Positions 33,691 through 47,900 of a stretch of DNA of 64,000 bases are shown here, piece after piece. The translations under genes were made by a program, and so were the position numbers. Under the pieces are notes generated by a model. That model had not been told where the DNA came from. It saw only the letters and a program-made list of their open reading frames with translations, and made no database searches. Each line of letters starts with the position of its first letter. Within the stretch, counting starts at the first letter, position 1. Source of the stretch: Bactericera cockerelli (lineage: Eukaryota; Arthropoda; Insecta; Hemiptera; Triozidae); the NCBI GenBank assembly GCA_024516035.1, contig CM044959.1, positions 32,148,559 to 32,212,558 on the forward strand. Reading direction: 5' to 3'.

Positions 33691-36600
33691 GTTTTGAAAG
33701 GATAATATTACATCACTTGGATGGTTTATCTAACTGATAATACATTTCGTATTGATGTCTAAGTATGCAGTAATAAATCTCCAGATTATGATCTCTTGAT
33801 GGTACAATGGTTTGTTTGCCGAGATAACTACATTTCCGACTCTTGAGAGAGGTTCAGTAGTACTGGGAGAGGTTGACTTTAATGTCTGTGGTGGGTCACG
33901 GAGACCGTTAAGTAGCTATTTATTAAATAAAAGGTTTGTTACACGGTGAAATCATGCTGAAATGGTTGCTAAATTCTCCAGAGGATAAGTAGGTATATCT
34001 TACAACTTTTCTTGGGGTCTCAAGATCAATCATGTACTTTTACCAACATGCAGAGGAACATCAGTTGTTACAATATGTATAATAGATTAAACTAAAATGA
34101 TCAATAATAACAATCGAATATGATATGTGTGGTTGAAATTATTAAGAAATATCTGTGATGTAAAATTTACGAGTCTCTGTTCTGTGTAATATGAACTGAT
34201 ATATGAAAGTATATTATCAACTCCGAGATTGGGAAGATACAGATAGTCATTGCAAAAGTATTATGAATAAAAGAATTTGTGCAGGATTTTTTCATCATAG
34301 CATGATCCCACAATATTGTCTTGTTAGTTAATGAAATTGCGAGAAATTCAAGAAATAGAGGTTATCAACTAAAAGGCAAGTAAGCTTTAACTTGGGTACT
34401 CAAAAATGATATTGCGTATAAAAATGTATTTCAAGTTTTTATTTTCAAAGTCTGAAAACCGGTGAATAGGAACTATTTCTCTTATTCTGTACCTTACTTG
34501 TAGCTTATAGAAGAAAAAAATCCAGACTTGGTAAGAGTAGGTGAGAATGAAATTAATTGAACAAAATATTAAATTACTCATCAGAGTCTAGTGTTCTTGA
34601 GAAATAGATGATCAAATTACAATAATTATGTAACTAATTAGGCATAGGCAGGAAATGTTTTTAGTTATTATGAAAACGTTTAGACCGAAACATGTATGTT
34701 AAGTGAACAAGTTTGAACAAAAACATGACAAACCCTACAACCAAGAGAGAACCACCAGTATAATGAGACATGTTGCACTCTAAATTGTCTTCTCAAACTT
34801 GCGGTGCATAACAATTGAGTAGCTCCAGGTAGGCTCGAGTTTCACAAAATAAGATCTACTTCTTTAATCACTAACTCGCAGCAATATAATCCAGCTGGTA
34901 TCGAAATATGACGAGTTAAAGTCCACTCAAATATCAACTCACCAGTTACACAAACGCTTTGCTAAAAGAAATATCAAAATTGATAAACTATCCATTAGAG
35001 AGAGGTATTTCCACATACTGAAGGGGTTCTTGAACCAAATTGAACAAGAGAAATGAGCCTAGCCTGCCTATAGCTCAAACTCTTTCAAATGATCTCAGCA
35101 CAACACCAAATCAGCCAAACCTTGAAACTGTTCTATGTATGTAGAATGGTAAATTGTGACATAGAACTCACACGTGGAATAAGGAGGAGTATACTGTAAA
35201 CTGTAATCTATCATAATGTGATCCCATTTTCATGAATGCTGTATTCAATTCAATATTCAATCTGACTATGGCAATCATTATCGTTTCAGTAAAATCAAGG
35301 TGTAGTAACACTTCACAGAACGTAATACACACACATTCCTTTGCTTACTACGTATTGCTTATACTTATACTGACTACATAAATTTCAATTATTATTTATT
35401 TCTTTTTTTGAAGTACATAGTTTCTAACTATAAATTATCATTATATACATAAAAATACATAGTTAACAAGTAATGTTTTTCCTATAGGGGACTCTAAATT
35501 TAAATAATTTTAATGGATTGGTGAAGTAAGTAAATGGTTCATGTTAAGTCTTTAAAATATAGAAGACCGTAAAGTATCCGTATCCTGAATGTTTTGAAGA
35601 AAACAACTAAAGCTCATCATCTACTTTGGTACAAAAATGCAGTAGATAATGGAGGATTCCACCAAGCCTATGAAACCGACTAAGATACTTCACTTGGGTA
35701 CACAAGACGAGCTGATAAGAGAGATAAGATAGCGGAACTTGCCCACAAATCAATAACACTTGAGACAGGCAAACGTCTATAATGAGGATCGTTACTGAAA
35801 CGCATCGGAACTATTAGTAGCCACACGTGCTGCCTGCATTCTTCTTCTTATCCAAAACACCCAGAAATTCTCCAGCCTTATCAACACAACTAAAACACAG
35901 AACGAGCCACGTGCATAATAATTATAATAATAGAGCTGCTTAGAGGTGCCATCCAACATAATGCACATGGTTCAAGAATGAATCTTGATAATGCCATAGA
36001 AACAGGGCCTACATGATTCACAGGCTACATAGATTTTAGATTAACAAGAGTTTTCCTTTAAGTTTAAAGGGTAAAAACAATCATCGCGAATATTGAAACA
36101 GTTGATTAAAAAAAGTCAGTTAATGTAAAAAAAGAAGACAATACCAGGAAAAACATTCACTTTAGTAACCACAAACGATAAAGTTGCATTTCTAACAATG
36201 CATCATCAAATGTTGATGCATGTTTTCGAAAAGGAATTTATCCTCAAGTAGTATTCTTCTGTCAGTTGCTAATGTGTAACAACATTACTCGCAAGTCAAG
36301 AGAACAACTAAAAAGTTCAAGAGAGACAATAGGTCAGTACCAGCAACACATGATTGAGGAAAAACAGTCTGATACGACCAATTGTTTCCTACAATTTCCA
36401 TTGCTATAAGCATGCTACTGAAATTACAAATCATTATGACAATATAGTCAAGTTCTACTTCTCTTCACTAAACTCATAAAAAAATACATTGGTCTTCTAT
36501 GGCAAATATTATCAAACACCCTACACATCCAAAAGCAAATGATGAAGAAAAATCTCTAGGTTACGAGCCAGACTGAAGATTCTAATCATGGGCTCATTCC

Positions 36601-39600
36601 TGAACAAGACTTTGAAAGCTTCGTCCCACCAACGAGCTCAGGCTAAGGACCTGCTCCATATAATTACCATCCAATTCAAGATGGAATCAAGTGAATGTTT
36701 TAATCACCGTCTCTGGTGGATCCAGGATCGTAAAACCGATCACATTTCAAGGTAACAAGATAATAAGGTGACGAAAAACACATAAATTACAAACGGGAGA
36801 GGCTAAAATTGAGATATCAAGACTTTTTTTTATACACACACCCACTCATGTTTGGTGCGGACGAAAAAGTTCCAAGCACTCAGGATTAAGATTATCTTGT
36901 AACTTGAGTCCTGTGTTCGATAATGGAACCTGGGGATTATAGGACGAATAGAAATGGACAACTTAGTTGAGAATACCTATGTATTGCGTAATGGATGCAG
37001 TGAGATCATACTCGTACACACCTTAACACCTTATCGAGAGCATCTTCAAGAGTTCAATGTTTTCAATAATCTCATATCCATATTCTAGAATCCATAGCTC
37101 TAAATTCCAAGTTACCTCTGTATTCTGTACCAATATGTCTAAATCTTGAAGATATACGAATAATACCAATACGAAATGAAAATTAAACATAAAAAAACCA
37201 AGTCGATTAACAAATACAAATGTTCTTTTGGACCAAGTTTTTCCCCTGTTTTACTAAGATACAAGGTTTCATTCAGCATGTATAGCGAATCAAACAGGTC
37301 CTTCCTTTATTTGAAAACAGGATGTACTAGTAACTAAGGCCTAAATATTCTTCCCATTCTTCAATAGCCTTAGACTTAGACAAAAGATCGATTCAAGTTA
37401 GTTTTCTCAATTCTCAAATTAGCAGACACAAACTAGTTTGACCCGCCATTCATTCGAATCACTGTTAATGACTAAATTGAACATTTCCGTTTCAGACAGC
37501 AAGGGCCAAAGACCCGTGAGTGATGGCTGAATGATTGGTTCGCTGTGGTAATGAACAGCAAACTACTACATTCCCTGCAGCACTTCTTTTTCTCAATTGC
37601 ATCTAATTGAATCAAATCACATAGCTGACATTTTGTGCTCATTCATTGAGAAATTTACACATTCTACTGAGGAAGTGCCTTGTCTAGCCCGAGCAGTGTG
37701 ATTTGGAAACTACCGACAAGATCTTTTTCGAAATGCATCGAAACTATCGAGAGGCACAGATCGTTTATGAAAATGGATATATAGAGAAGGTCATTTTTAG
37801 AGTGATCCATATAGATAAATTTATTATAGCATCTTTTAAAGTTAAAAAATTACAAGATTGACTTACCCAGTCGAAATACCCATTTTTTTTTTCATTTTAA
37901 TAGTCTAGTTTTTTCGCAGATAGAAAGTTTTTGTCATCATGTGACTCACCTGAAACAAAAACAATGGATTGTCATTATTTACATGAATACTCTAAGGCTA
38001 AGTTAAGTTCTGTATCCAAGGTAAACAGTACACCGATATAAATCAGCAGTACATTTAATTTTAAAAAGACGTAATATGGTGGCAATATTTTCATTTTTAT
38101 TGAATATTTTCGACTTGGTTAAAAAATAATGATTTACCTTACGATGGGATTCAATGTTAACAGTAACTCATTACGTGAAGTCAATCGTAAAGCACGTTTA
38201 GCATATACAATCATTGTGTATGATATGTTAGCATAGCATCATGTATTGTGTGTTAATTTTGTACTGTCCGTTGGAGCATATTAATTTTACAAGGAGCAAT
38301 GGATCACGTCATTCCTAATAATGGAGCAGCCACTTCTCTTCAGGTTGAAGAATCAGCCTGAACTGAAAGAATAAATGACTGAAATGACGGACAATTTGCT
38401 CTGTACCTTCATAATTGAGTAGTTTCATTTAATTTACATCTAATCATACAGAAATCAATGCTAAAGTTATAGAATATTTATAATTTCTCTATGAATTTCT
38501 AAGGCGTCATCCAAAAAGAAAAACCACACCAAAATTTTCATCCAGATCTTTCAAATATGTAGATCTAAAAGATCTGAAAAAATGGAAGAACATTGATCAC
38601 ATCCGAACCGAAAAGGAATCGTTCGTCTCTGAAGATTCTGAAGTATGAACTGTGAACATAGCTATGTAGTCTACGTATCCACTTATGTATTAAACGTGTA
38701 TGTGCAATTTTTTGACTATACATCCATACTCGGCTTCATCAGTATTGTTATTTAAAATCAATTTACTGTTACAATTTAATCACCGGAGCCAGACATCTGA
38801 TCGGGCGGTCTTAAAATCCATAAGAGAAGAGCGTTTAGAATACAGTTCCAGGCCTCAAAGGTTACACATTTTAATTAATCCAGACAAGCTATTAATTCCT
38901 ATCGGTTGCATCACCACGCCTCAACCGAGTAAGTACAAAGCTCCGGGTATGAGGAATACCTGTACCGCGGGCTCAAATCGACAGGGCGGTGAAAAATCTC
39001 GCCAAATAAAAGTGCCAAATACCGCATTCAAATTCTTTCAACGACATAATTCAGTACAATGCGTGTATCAAGATTTTTCTTTGACAAAACAACTTCCAAA
39101 TACTGAGGAGAGACCATCCCAACATCATACTGAGAGGAGAAAGAAAGGATAAAGGAAAGCCAATTTGAGAGAAAGTGTTTCTCTGATGTGATCTGATTCA
39201 TCTGAAGGTTTAGATCGCTATCCACTAATGTTTCATCATCTCGGACATCTAGGTTGACCATGGCCATGACAGCTGACTGATGCTCGAGTTAGTTCTTGAA
39301 CCTGACACTTGACCCTGTAAGCAGTCACTGCCAGCGTTCACTGAACCCTCCTCTGCTGCTGCTCCGATATTTACATAGATAGGTCACAGGCTCCCTCTTA
39401 ATTAATTATAAATTACCACCTTCCCGTGCAGGTTTCAGCCTGAGGTCTGGTTTATAGACCAACAACGCCAATAAAACATCCAAGTCCTCAAGCTTTTATA
39501 AACTTCTGGACAAGGAGTGTGTAAATCAGCATACATGAAAAGCTCACAAAGCATTGACTCCTACATAAATTTTGAACCATCGCATGATTTAAATCTCTCC

Positions 39601-40672
39601 AAAGGGTGCCATATCTTATACGTTTTATTCCCAAGTTGTTTCTTCAGAGGAATTTATCGTATTGGACATGAAGCATTTCTGCAGATGTTCGAGATATGTT
39701 AGGACAGATTCTCCGATCAAATGGTTTACTTACTGACAAGCAAGATGACACTAATGAACTGGACTTAACTAATATTTTCAATAAAGTACATCATGTTTCT
39801 ACGGTCATTTATTTCATAGGAGCGAACATCATCGCTCAGAATTTGCTGCAAAAGATTGTACGCGAGTTACCAAGAATTCTAAGAACATGTATGTACGAGT
39901 ATGGAAACTAATTTATAACGAAAATTATTATACATTTTAGGTGCACTAAGAACTGGATGACATTTATGAACATACTTAACGGAGTGTATACACATTTAAT
40001 GACGATAAATACCTTAACTCTTCACTAGTCAAAATACTGTATTTAACAGATTACCTGGTTTGAAAATTGAGTTCCTGAACAACTTCAGAAAGTTCCGATC
40101 TTATCTTCTGATCAACTAAGTTATTGCCAAACACATTCATTAGCCATGTAAATCAACAGGGTAATTCTCAATCGGACTACATAATTCAATATTACGTACG
40201 TGAAGACAAGACGTAGATAATTTATGCCATGTAATATCAAGACAAACATGCAACGGCTAATTCAGACCATCATTACCAGAGAGGTATCAATTTGAGAACA
40301 GACAAAAATTTCAAGTCCATATGTATAATAGGCATCTCAATTGGATTAAATCTCGGAGTTTTATTGCCATGATGTGATTATCAACTTTCATCTGATGCAT
40401 TAGCCATAATGTTCGCCGGATCTGGTGTAACATTTGCAAGACCAAGTGGGGTGAAGTGAACTCCGGATATACCGTGTAAGTATGGAGGAGACAACCCTGC
40501 AAGCTGAATCAGCACGGGGAATGGAATTGAGACATTTTGTGATGAGAGTTAGAAACAACATGATCCGTGTGGAGTGGCACATGCATTATGGTGCTATGTT
40601 TTCAGAGACAAATTGCTCTCATCTTCCATTTCAGAAAGCTCCTTCTTTGTCTGTGATTGAGCAGGGCATGCT
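33691..40672. other. Long spacer, no supported gene
   Basis: AT-rich throughout. The 150-codon plus-strand frame at 38700-39152 covers a GC-richer patch (38780-39000) with TTTTAATTAATCC and CTATTAATTCC cores. Its peptide shows no domain and it is more likely a chance frame over a noncoding patch. Confidence 0.4.
39300..39480. promoter_or_regulatory. Candidate noncoding regulatory patch
   Basis: TCTTAATTAATTATAAATTA, a dense homeodomain-type core, is followed within 60 bp by GGTTTATAGACC and GCCAATAAAAC (Abd-B/Cdx-like), between GC-richer flanks. There is no open frame. Weak, motif-based. Confidence 0.15.
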
Positions 40673-40674
40673 TA

Positions 40675-40702
40675 CGAGGGCGGATCAAGAAGTACCCGTG
40701 TT
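40675..40702 (+). repeat. Mariner terminal inverted repeat, gene 3' side
   Basis: Starts CGAGGGCGGATCAAG after the TA target site. It is followed 36 bp later by the transposase stop codon. Confidence 0.85.
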
Positions 40703-40738
40703 TGAAAAAAGAGTGCGAGATACTTACATTTTTGGGTT

Positions 40739-41789
40739 CTATTTTTCGACGTAGTCTCCTTTCAAGGCTACATACTTCTTCCAGCGATCCTGCCACTTTT
40801 TTAGCCCTTCCAAAAAGTAGCTCCCTTCGAACTCCTCAAAATAGCCCTTTGTCTGGCTTATGACGTCATCATTTGAGCTGAACCTCTTTCCACCGAGCCA
40901 AACTTTCAAGTTAGGAAACAAAAAATAATCGCAGGGGGCTAGGTCAGGTGAGTAAGGTGGGTGTGGCAATAATTCGTATCCAAGTTGATGGATTTTAGCA
41001 GCAACAATTCCAGATGAGTGAGCTGGTGCATTGTCATGGTGAAACAAGACTTTCTTTCTCGCCAAATGGGGGCGTGTCTCCTTCAATTTTGCATCAAATC
41101 GTGTCAATAACTCACTATAATATGCAGCAGTTATTGTTTTTCCTTTTTCCAAGAAGTCAATAAGAATAATTCCCTTTGCATCCCAAAAAACGGTAGCCAT
41201 GACTTTTCCGGCCGATTGGACCGATTTCGCCTTCTTTGGGGCAGATTCTCCAACCAAAGTCCATTCTTTTGACTGCTGTTTGGTTTCTGGGGTATAGTGA
41301 TGTATCCAGGTTTCATCAACGGTCACAACTCGACGCAAAAAATCATCTGGATTGCGATTGAAGAGTTCTAAACTAGCCTTTGAACAATTCAGCCGAATTC
41401 GTTTGTTGTCAATTGTGAGCAATCGCGGCACACATCGCGCCGATAGTTTTCTCATGCCCAGCTTATCATGAAGGATTTTAAAAACAGTTCCATATGAAAT
41501 GCCCACACTCTCAGCTACTTCACGCACTTTTGTTCGGCGATCTTTGAGAATCATATCATGCACTTTTTTCCACGACTTCCTCGGTACACACGTCTTCTGG
41601 GCGTCCTGGGCGGTTCTCGTCAAAAATGCTTGTGCGCCCTCGTTTAAATTCATTAAACTAAAAGCGAACAGTGGTCATAGAAGGTGAAGAGCTCCCGTAC
41701 ACAGCATCTAACTTTAATTTTATCTCATCACATTTTTTCCCGTCCAAAAAAAGGAATCGAATAACTGCTCGGTACTGTTCTTTTTCCAT
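40739..41789 (-). pseudogene. Mariner transposase, nonsense and frameshift
   Basis: The natural start is the ATG at 41787-41789 (MEKEQYRAVIRFLFLDGK). Codon 44 is TAG (41658-41660), where the family normally has Trp before FNEFKRGRTS. A run of six T on the plus strand (41564-41569) adds one base, shifting the frame just before KVHDMILKDRR. After that the frame is open to the stop at 40739. The second helix-turn-helix (VREVAESVGISYGTVFKIL) is present. The catalytic triad is intact: D in VVTVDETWIHH, D in LFHHDNAPAHSS and D in YSPDLAPCDYFLF, with exactly 34 residues between the last two. The enzyme normally cuts and pastes its own element in the nucleus. This copy cannot make a full protein unless both lesions are assembly errors. 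An open frame from 41653 uses an out-of-frame artificial N-terminus. Confidence 0.92.
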
Positions 41790-41940
41790 ATCACTCAACT
41801 ATACGCAACACAACAACTTCAAGTGACCGATAAATGAAAACTAAGAGAGTAAGCGGTTTCAAATTTTGGATGTGGTTATTTGAGATGTCGTTCCATCAAC
41901 AAGTATCAACAAGTTTCACCAATGATGTAACATGTCCCTA

Positions 41941-41968
41941 AACACGGGTACTTATTGATCTACCTACG
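41941..41968 (-). repeat. Mariner terminal inverted repeat, gene 5' side
   Basis: Reverse complement starts CGTAGGTAGATCAATAAG before GTACCCGTGTT, adjoining the TA at 41969-41970. Confidence 0.85.
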
Positions 41969-41970
41969 TA

Positions 41971-44900
41971 TATGGTAGGCGGCGAACTGGGGGAGGGGGA
42001 AGATTCGTAGACCTCACCTCGAATCAATAATCAATTGCAATTTTCTATGTGTACGTACATAAACATAACTTGTACTTGTACTTTTCTATGTTTACATGAA
42101 TTCTATGTGTACACAGTAAAGTTTCCTCTACGATGCAAGTGAATGATAATTACAACAAAAAATTTCTGAAAATAAGCTTGACCTCAAGTAAGGGATTATG
42201 GATTAGACGTCCGGAAAGAAGGTCCCCCTTGATTCCCGCCCTGACCGTGGATCATTATATTTACCTACTAATATTATTTACCTCTCACTGCGAACAGATA
42301 ACAGTTAACCAAGTAGAGTGTTAATGCGAATGCAGCTCGAAGTGCAAATAGTGCAGCTCAATAAAAACAAATGACCGGAACTTCAAAGAGTTGCATGCCT
42401 TAGATTGCGGAAGGACGATGCATGAAGTTTATTTTGTCGATAATTTCAACTGACCTCTTCTTATTCTAGGTGGCATTCTGGTCCGGATCAGGAAGTAAAG
42501 TACACTTTCTTCTGGGGAAACAATAAGCTCAGACACTATTAGAATCGTGAAGTTACATCAAACTTTAAGAGCACCTAAAACAAATTACATAAATTAATAA
42601 GGTCTGCTTAACTGCTTGAACAATTGAACAGAATGTTCCTTACCTAAAAAGGACATTCAAATTATGAATTTACATATGTAGGTCCAAAGTAGGTGCTCGA
42701 AATTTTGAGATACTTGAAGTTAATACATCTTGTTTTTCTCATTTATGGGGCGAATCTTTAACTAATAGTACTTCAAAGCAGTCCAAAAAACAGGTACACG
42801 ACACAAAAATCTCGTTTTGTGAATAACTGAAATAGCACTTACACTGAGTTTCATTTTTTTTTCCATGAAGTAGAATATTACGTAAAGTAACGTGGAGAAT
42901 GGGCAGAAGACAAGATAATAACATTCAACAGTTATAAATTGGATTAGAGGTTAACCTGGCGTAATTAGCAAATTAATATGCACCGCAGGACACAAGCTGC
43001 AAGAGGCTAGTATTATGGAAGAGAGTTAGTTTGTTCGACGGACACCGAAAGTAAAGTGGTAGCTATAAAACCTATGGTACGGGTACTAATGATAATGGTG
43101 AATACCAAGGTAATTAAAAGTCGGAAGATAGAGTCAACACGAATGTCTTCTTTCAGATGAGTTGCCGAGGACAGTGGTGTAGAACGAGAGAAAAAGTTAT
43201 TAGAGTCGAACAAGTGATAAGCTATCTGACCGAAACTAGACATCACCTATGTAGGAACAGTTATTTATGTAAGAGAAGCTTTTTCTAATGGCTGGAGGAA
43301 AATTACTGTAAATTGTAATTCTATAGAGAAACATGCAGCGGCGATTCTGGTGGGAGGACATTATCAATTTCACGAACTCTTATTTTGCAATAATCATAGT
43401 TACTTCAAGTTAAGCAAAGGCATCAGAAGTATACACGCATTGGTTGGTTCATCTAAAAGGTGCATTATACATAATAGAGATATTATGCAAAAAATTTAGT
43501 TTTGATGTTACTTTTAGCAATAATGAATCTTACATTCCAAGTGTTTGCTTTTTTTCCAACCAATCCAATACAATCATTCGACACTGAACTCATTACTGAA
43601 AGAAACGCAAATATTGATTTTTTTTAACCTAAGCAATATGTATGACTCAATTATGTTCAATGTACTTGACATGGTGTATCCTATGTCAACGAGGCACAAT
43701 TACCCGCCTTTCATCGAAGCCGTAAGGAGGGAAGAATGTATTTAATCGTCCGTTAATTGAAAGTTGCGCGGACGAAGATATCCTTTGTAGACTCCATGGC
43801 CTCCGAACGAAATGAGCGAGGAGAAAGTGGAAGTGCGGCGAAATATGGCAAAATACAGTTCAGAAGTAGGCTTTCTATAAACATCAGTTAATTCAATCCA
43901 TAAATTTTCTTCTTTTTTGTTGACAACTTGTGATCAAAAGATTACTGTTAAAATTATTATTTCGCACAACTAATTGAAATTCCAAAGTAAATATGATGTG
44001 ATAGTAATAAAGTTGGGTAACATATTAGATTAGACAATACCCACATAGCAATTCTAATAACCACAAAGTCCACAAACCACTAAGCGATAAAATCATCTAT
44101 GACTACAAGTACCCAAGATAAATGTTATCTTAGCTTTTAGCAAAGCGATAATCAAAACTTTTGTCATGGAAAGATGTTTATCAAGATTGTCTCAAGAGGA
44201 CTAATTGAAATAATTCGAAACACAAGTTTACTATCAACATGAACAGCAACGTCAATAATAACTCAGAGCAACTGATTGCTGGCGGTGATGAAATAGCAAC
44301 TTATCAAGCGCAATCACCATTTGTTTACACCTTTGTTTACTTTTGAAACAATCACCTACATCTATTTTATTGGCAAGGTAATCGAATAGTCATTTACATT
44401 TGTAAATATCAACGCACTCGAACCTAGACCCAACCTATTTATTTTTTGCATACCTCAAAAAAAAAACTTGTCAATTCATCAACAAGTTTTGCAATCGCTT
44501 TGACCATGTCGGTCAGGTTTTGCTTACGTGGGCAATATGAATTATTTATGTCAACGGCAGAATTATTACACACAACTGGGCGAGATAAGGAGACCTGTTT
44601 GAGGCAGTGTGTCATTGCGATTTGCAACAGGTGGCTGTGAACCTTTGGTTCAATGCTCTGCATTGAGCAAGCATTTCATCATGGGTGCGATTTTCACCCA
44701 ACCTGTCTGCAGGATTGCAAATTCATTAGCTGAGTTAGAGGACAAAAGTTCTGAGCGAATTGATCATACTGCAATTATCTCTACCAAAAAGTAAGTGCGG
44801 AATTCTTTAAAATTCTTCATGTAATTTTCTCATGATTACGAAGGATTTACCGTGAAATTATCTCTGTTTATATATTTTTGAGATCACCAAAAACAATACA

Positions 44901-47900
44901 AATATAAGGGAGTGTATGGTATCTCAACTTCCAAGAGAATCCAAGGTACTTCTGATTAGGACGAAACAACCAGCTGAATTCTATACTGATCATAATACTT
45001 AAGTTTACCTAGAACTTTCATTTACCTTATAAAACGTTGATACGACTTACGTTCATGGCTCTTGGTATGGGGCCTATTGTATTAAACTTTTGTTTTGTAC
45101 AGACATTGATACATAAAATGAAAAGGTCTCGTGAAAAATTCATAGGACAATAAAAAGAATCAAATTTCAATGAATTTGAGAAAAGGGCCCTTTGAAAAAA
45201 GAGACATCTCCTGTCGTTTGGTTTATACAGTATGTAAACTTCAAGATGAGCATTACTGATTATATTTCAAATTTTAAGAGATCATGAAATCACTTTTTAT
45301 GGAGATGTTAGACTACTAGATTAAGATCAAGAGCCATCAATGACTCTTGGGTAAGTTATTGAATAGGTTTCGTGGAAATTCTTACTCGTGATGCGATCCT
45401 CCTAACAATTTTCTGGATTTTCTAGACATGCTTACTGGAAACATAGAATCAACAGATACCCACCTAAATTGTGACAGTAAGACAATGAATCATACATTCG
45501 TAAAGACCGACTATCACGCCAGATTTACAAGTGAGGTTTATTGAACCCAACTCTAATGATATTAATATTCATGTCACAAGTATCTTGTCTTGAACCCAAA
45601 GATTCTAACACCCGTCTGGTTGTATTGGCTCCTCGGAACAACAGAATAATATTGAGTATTATTGAGCTGGTGAAGACTATCTCTCTCATGTGAGTTACTG
45701 ACGATATAGCTTTTATCATGTATTTTATAATGTACAATTCCGTTTCGTAACAATTAAATAATACCTATTCTCTTGAGTCCACACGATTGTGGTCTGTAAT
45801 GAAGCTTTCCCAATTTGGTGGTCTCTCTTTCTCTCTCTTACCACCAAGATTGAGTCAAAACTAGACTACCAAAAATCTTTTTCTGCAGCTGTATGATTTG
45901 TGAAATATATCTTCCACAGTGCAAACAAAGATCTAGTCCTGGATAAGTAGAAATACTAGAGATCTCATTCAGGGAAACTGGCCCCTCAACGCCTGCAATG
46001 ATAAACTACATCACAATGGCATTGTACTTCGCATCCTCTGTGATGTAAGAATATGATTGTGCTAACTTTTATTTACTTAATTGATTCTCTTGTAATTGGC
46101 GAACAGTGCTTCCTCCTGCGTAAGATTGCAGAAGGGTACAGCACATTACTTGCTCTTGCTTAGGAGGACACTCAGATGTCTAGGGTCAAAGGATAAGGGT
46201 ACTCAAGATGTCAAAATGAGGTTTATATGTATTTGTCTACATTTAGATTCTATCTACCAACAATGTCTATTTGAAATGTAACAACATTTTTATTGGTATA
46301 TTTTGTCCTTTACAGACAGTTACACCTGGGAATTTTTAAACTATAATTGCCACAATAAGGAATTGTTAAAATGGTTTGTGTTAGAATTCAGGTTGAATCT
46401 CTAGGAGGTGAATTTTAAAAATAAGAGACGATGACTTAGATTATTATTTCTTCCTAAGTTAGTAGTCTTTGACGTCACTTTCAGCTACCAATGGGGCCAT
46501 ATTGAGACAAACGATTGCCTTAATTACGATGGGCAACTGTTTCAGGTATTCACATTTCCACGTAACCTGAGCGAGTCACGCTTAGGAGAAGCAAGACGGA
46601 TCAATTCTTATCGAAGACGCCCATTATAATTCATTCAGCCAACGGAACTCAAACACAACAACTAAACAAAAATTGAATTAAAAAAAAAACTCCGCTGATT
46701 GCTCTCACTTTCCTCCAAAGAGTTTTTCTGAGATATCTATCTACACAACACATGGGCAATTCTATAGATTTTATAAAGAACATACTGACGAAATTGTCGA
46801 AACCTGTCTTGTTTAAGACAATCATCCAAGAAATGGTACACCTCACTTTTGACCATATCCTATTATTTATCGATACATTTAATTTTTTATCCAAGTTGAA
46901 AAAAAACTATCCGCACCAATAATACACTTCCCTTCCAAAAGTAAAAGTAATAATAACTAGGTGCCTATAAGAACCAAAAAAGTAATTGTAATGATTTCAG
47001 ACTATAATTATGATTTTGGCGGAATCCTACAAACCTCTTTGGTGCATTTATCTAGAAGATTCGCAAAAGTAATTCTTCGACTATATCCGACTTGGTGTGT
47101 TCTTATTGAGAAACATGAACACCTAGGAATTATCCATGGTCGTAGCAATCGTTAAATTAAAAGACAATGTATCAGAAGCACTGGTTATACCTGCATGTTT
47201 GTGTGAAAGCCAAATGTCTTTTCATTTTCAATTTACTATGACTTCTATTGTATTATGAGTGATAGGTTAGTCTCATAATTTGAATTTCTTATAGATTTTT
47301 AAATGTTTGATGTTCTAGGACCACTTCCATCTAGGATTTGTGGCTCCAATGAACAATATGTATTTGAACTGCTCAAATGACAAAAGACGGTTCAAGAATC
47401 ATTTATAGATAGTATTTTGTCCTTTGAGCAGATTGAAACCAAAGTCTACAGTTAAGCCATAAAAAGTGTTCCCGTTTTTCCGGCATATTCCGAGAGGAAT
47501 CGGTTCTGAAGAGGATAATGATTACACAGCTATGCACATAATGCTCTGCATCATAACTATAACATAACTGCCAGGAGCCGTTACGCCATTCAGAATACAA
47601 TGATTGTTCTGACTGATTCGAAACCGCCAAAAATGATCCACAATTATTATACAATTACAAGCAAGAAGTTGTAAAATTGACTACAAATATTCACTAAGTA
47701 TCATTTTTGGGGTAGCCTTGGGCCAGTGAGGTAAAAAATGCACACACACGCCATGGAACCGCTCTTATGTAAACTTAAATAAACTGTTTTTAAAGACATA
47801 ATCGTTTAATCATTCCGATTTAAAAAGACAAACGTTTAGCTATTGTGTTTAGTTTCAAGTTAATGGGAGCTTAATGGTCATTTCCCTTTCTCTACAGATG

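Larger units (their letters stand above)
40673..41970 (-). mobile_element. Mariner element, complete ends, inactive
   Basis: The element is 1.29 kb between TA dinucleotides (40673-40674 and 41969-41970). The terminal repeats are 40675-40702 and 41941-41968, both carrying GATCAANAAGTACCCGTGTT and matching at 23 of 28 positions. The single gene runs on the minus strand. Size, TA target and D,D34D transposase place it in the mariner family of Tc1/mariner. Disabling mutations in the gene and diverged ends indicate a dead copy. Confidence 0.92.

Noticed and set aside
38700..39152. 150-codon plus-strand frame as a gene
   Set aside because: The peptide shows no domain, its start lies in AT-rich noncoding-like sequence, and the GC-richer core looks like a homeodomain-motif patch.
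41499..41687. Plus-strand open frame over the mariner
   Set aside because: Antisense shadow of the transposase sequence.
42180..42260. TTGATTCCCGCC resembling a B box
   Set aside because: It departs from the B-box consensus and has no A box upstream.
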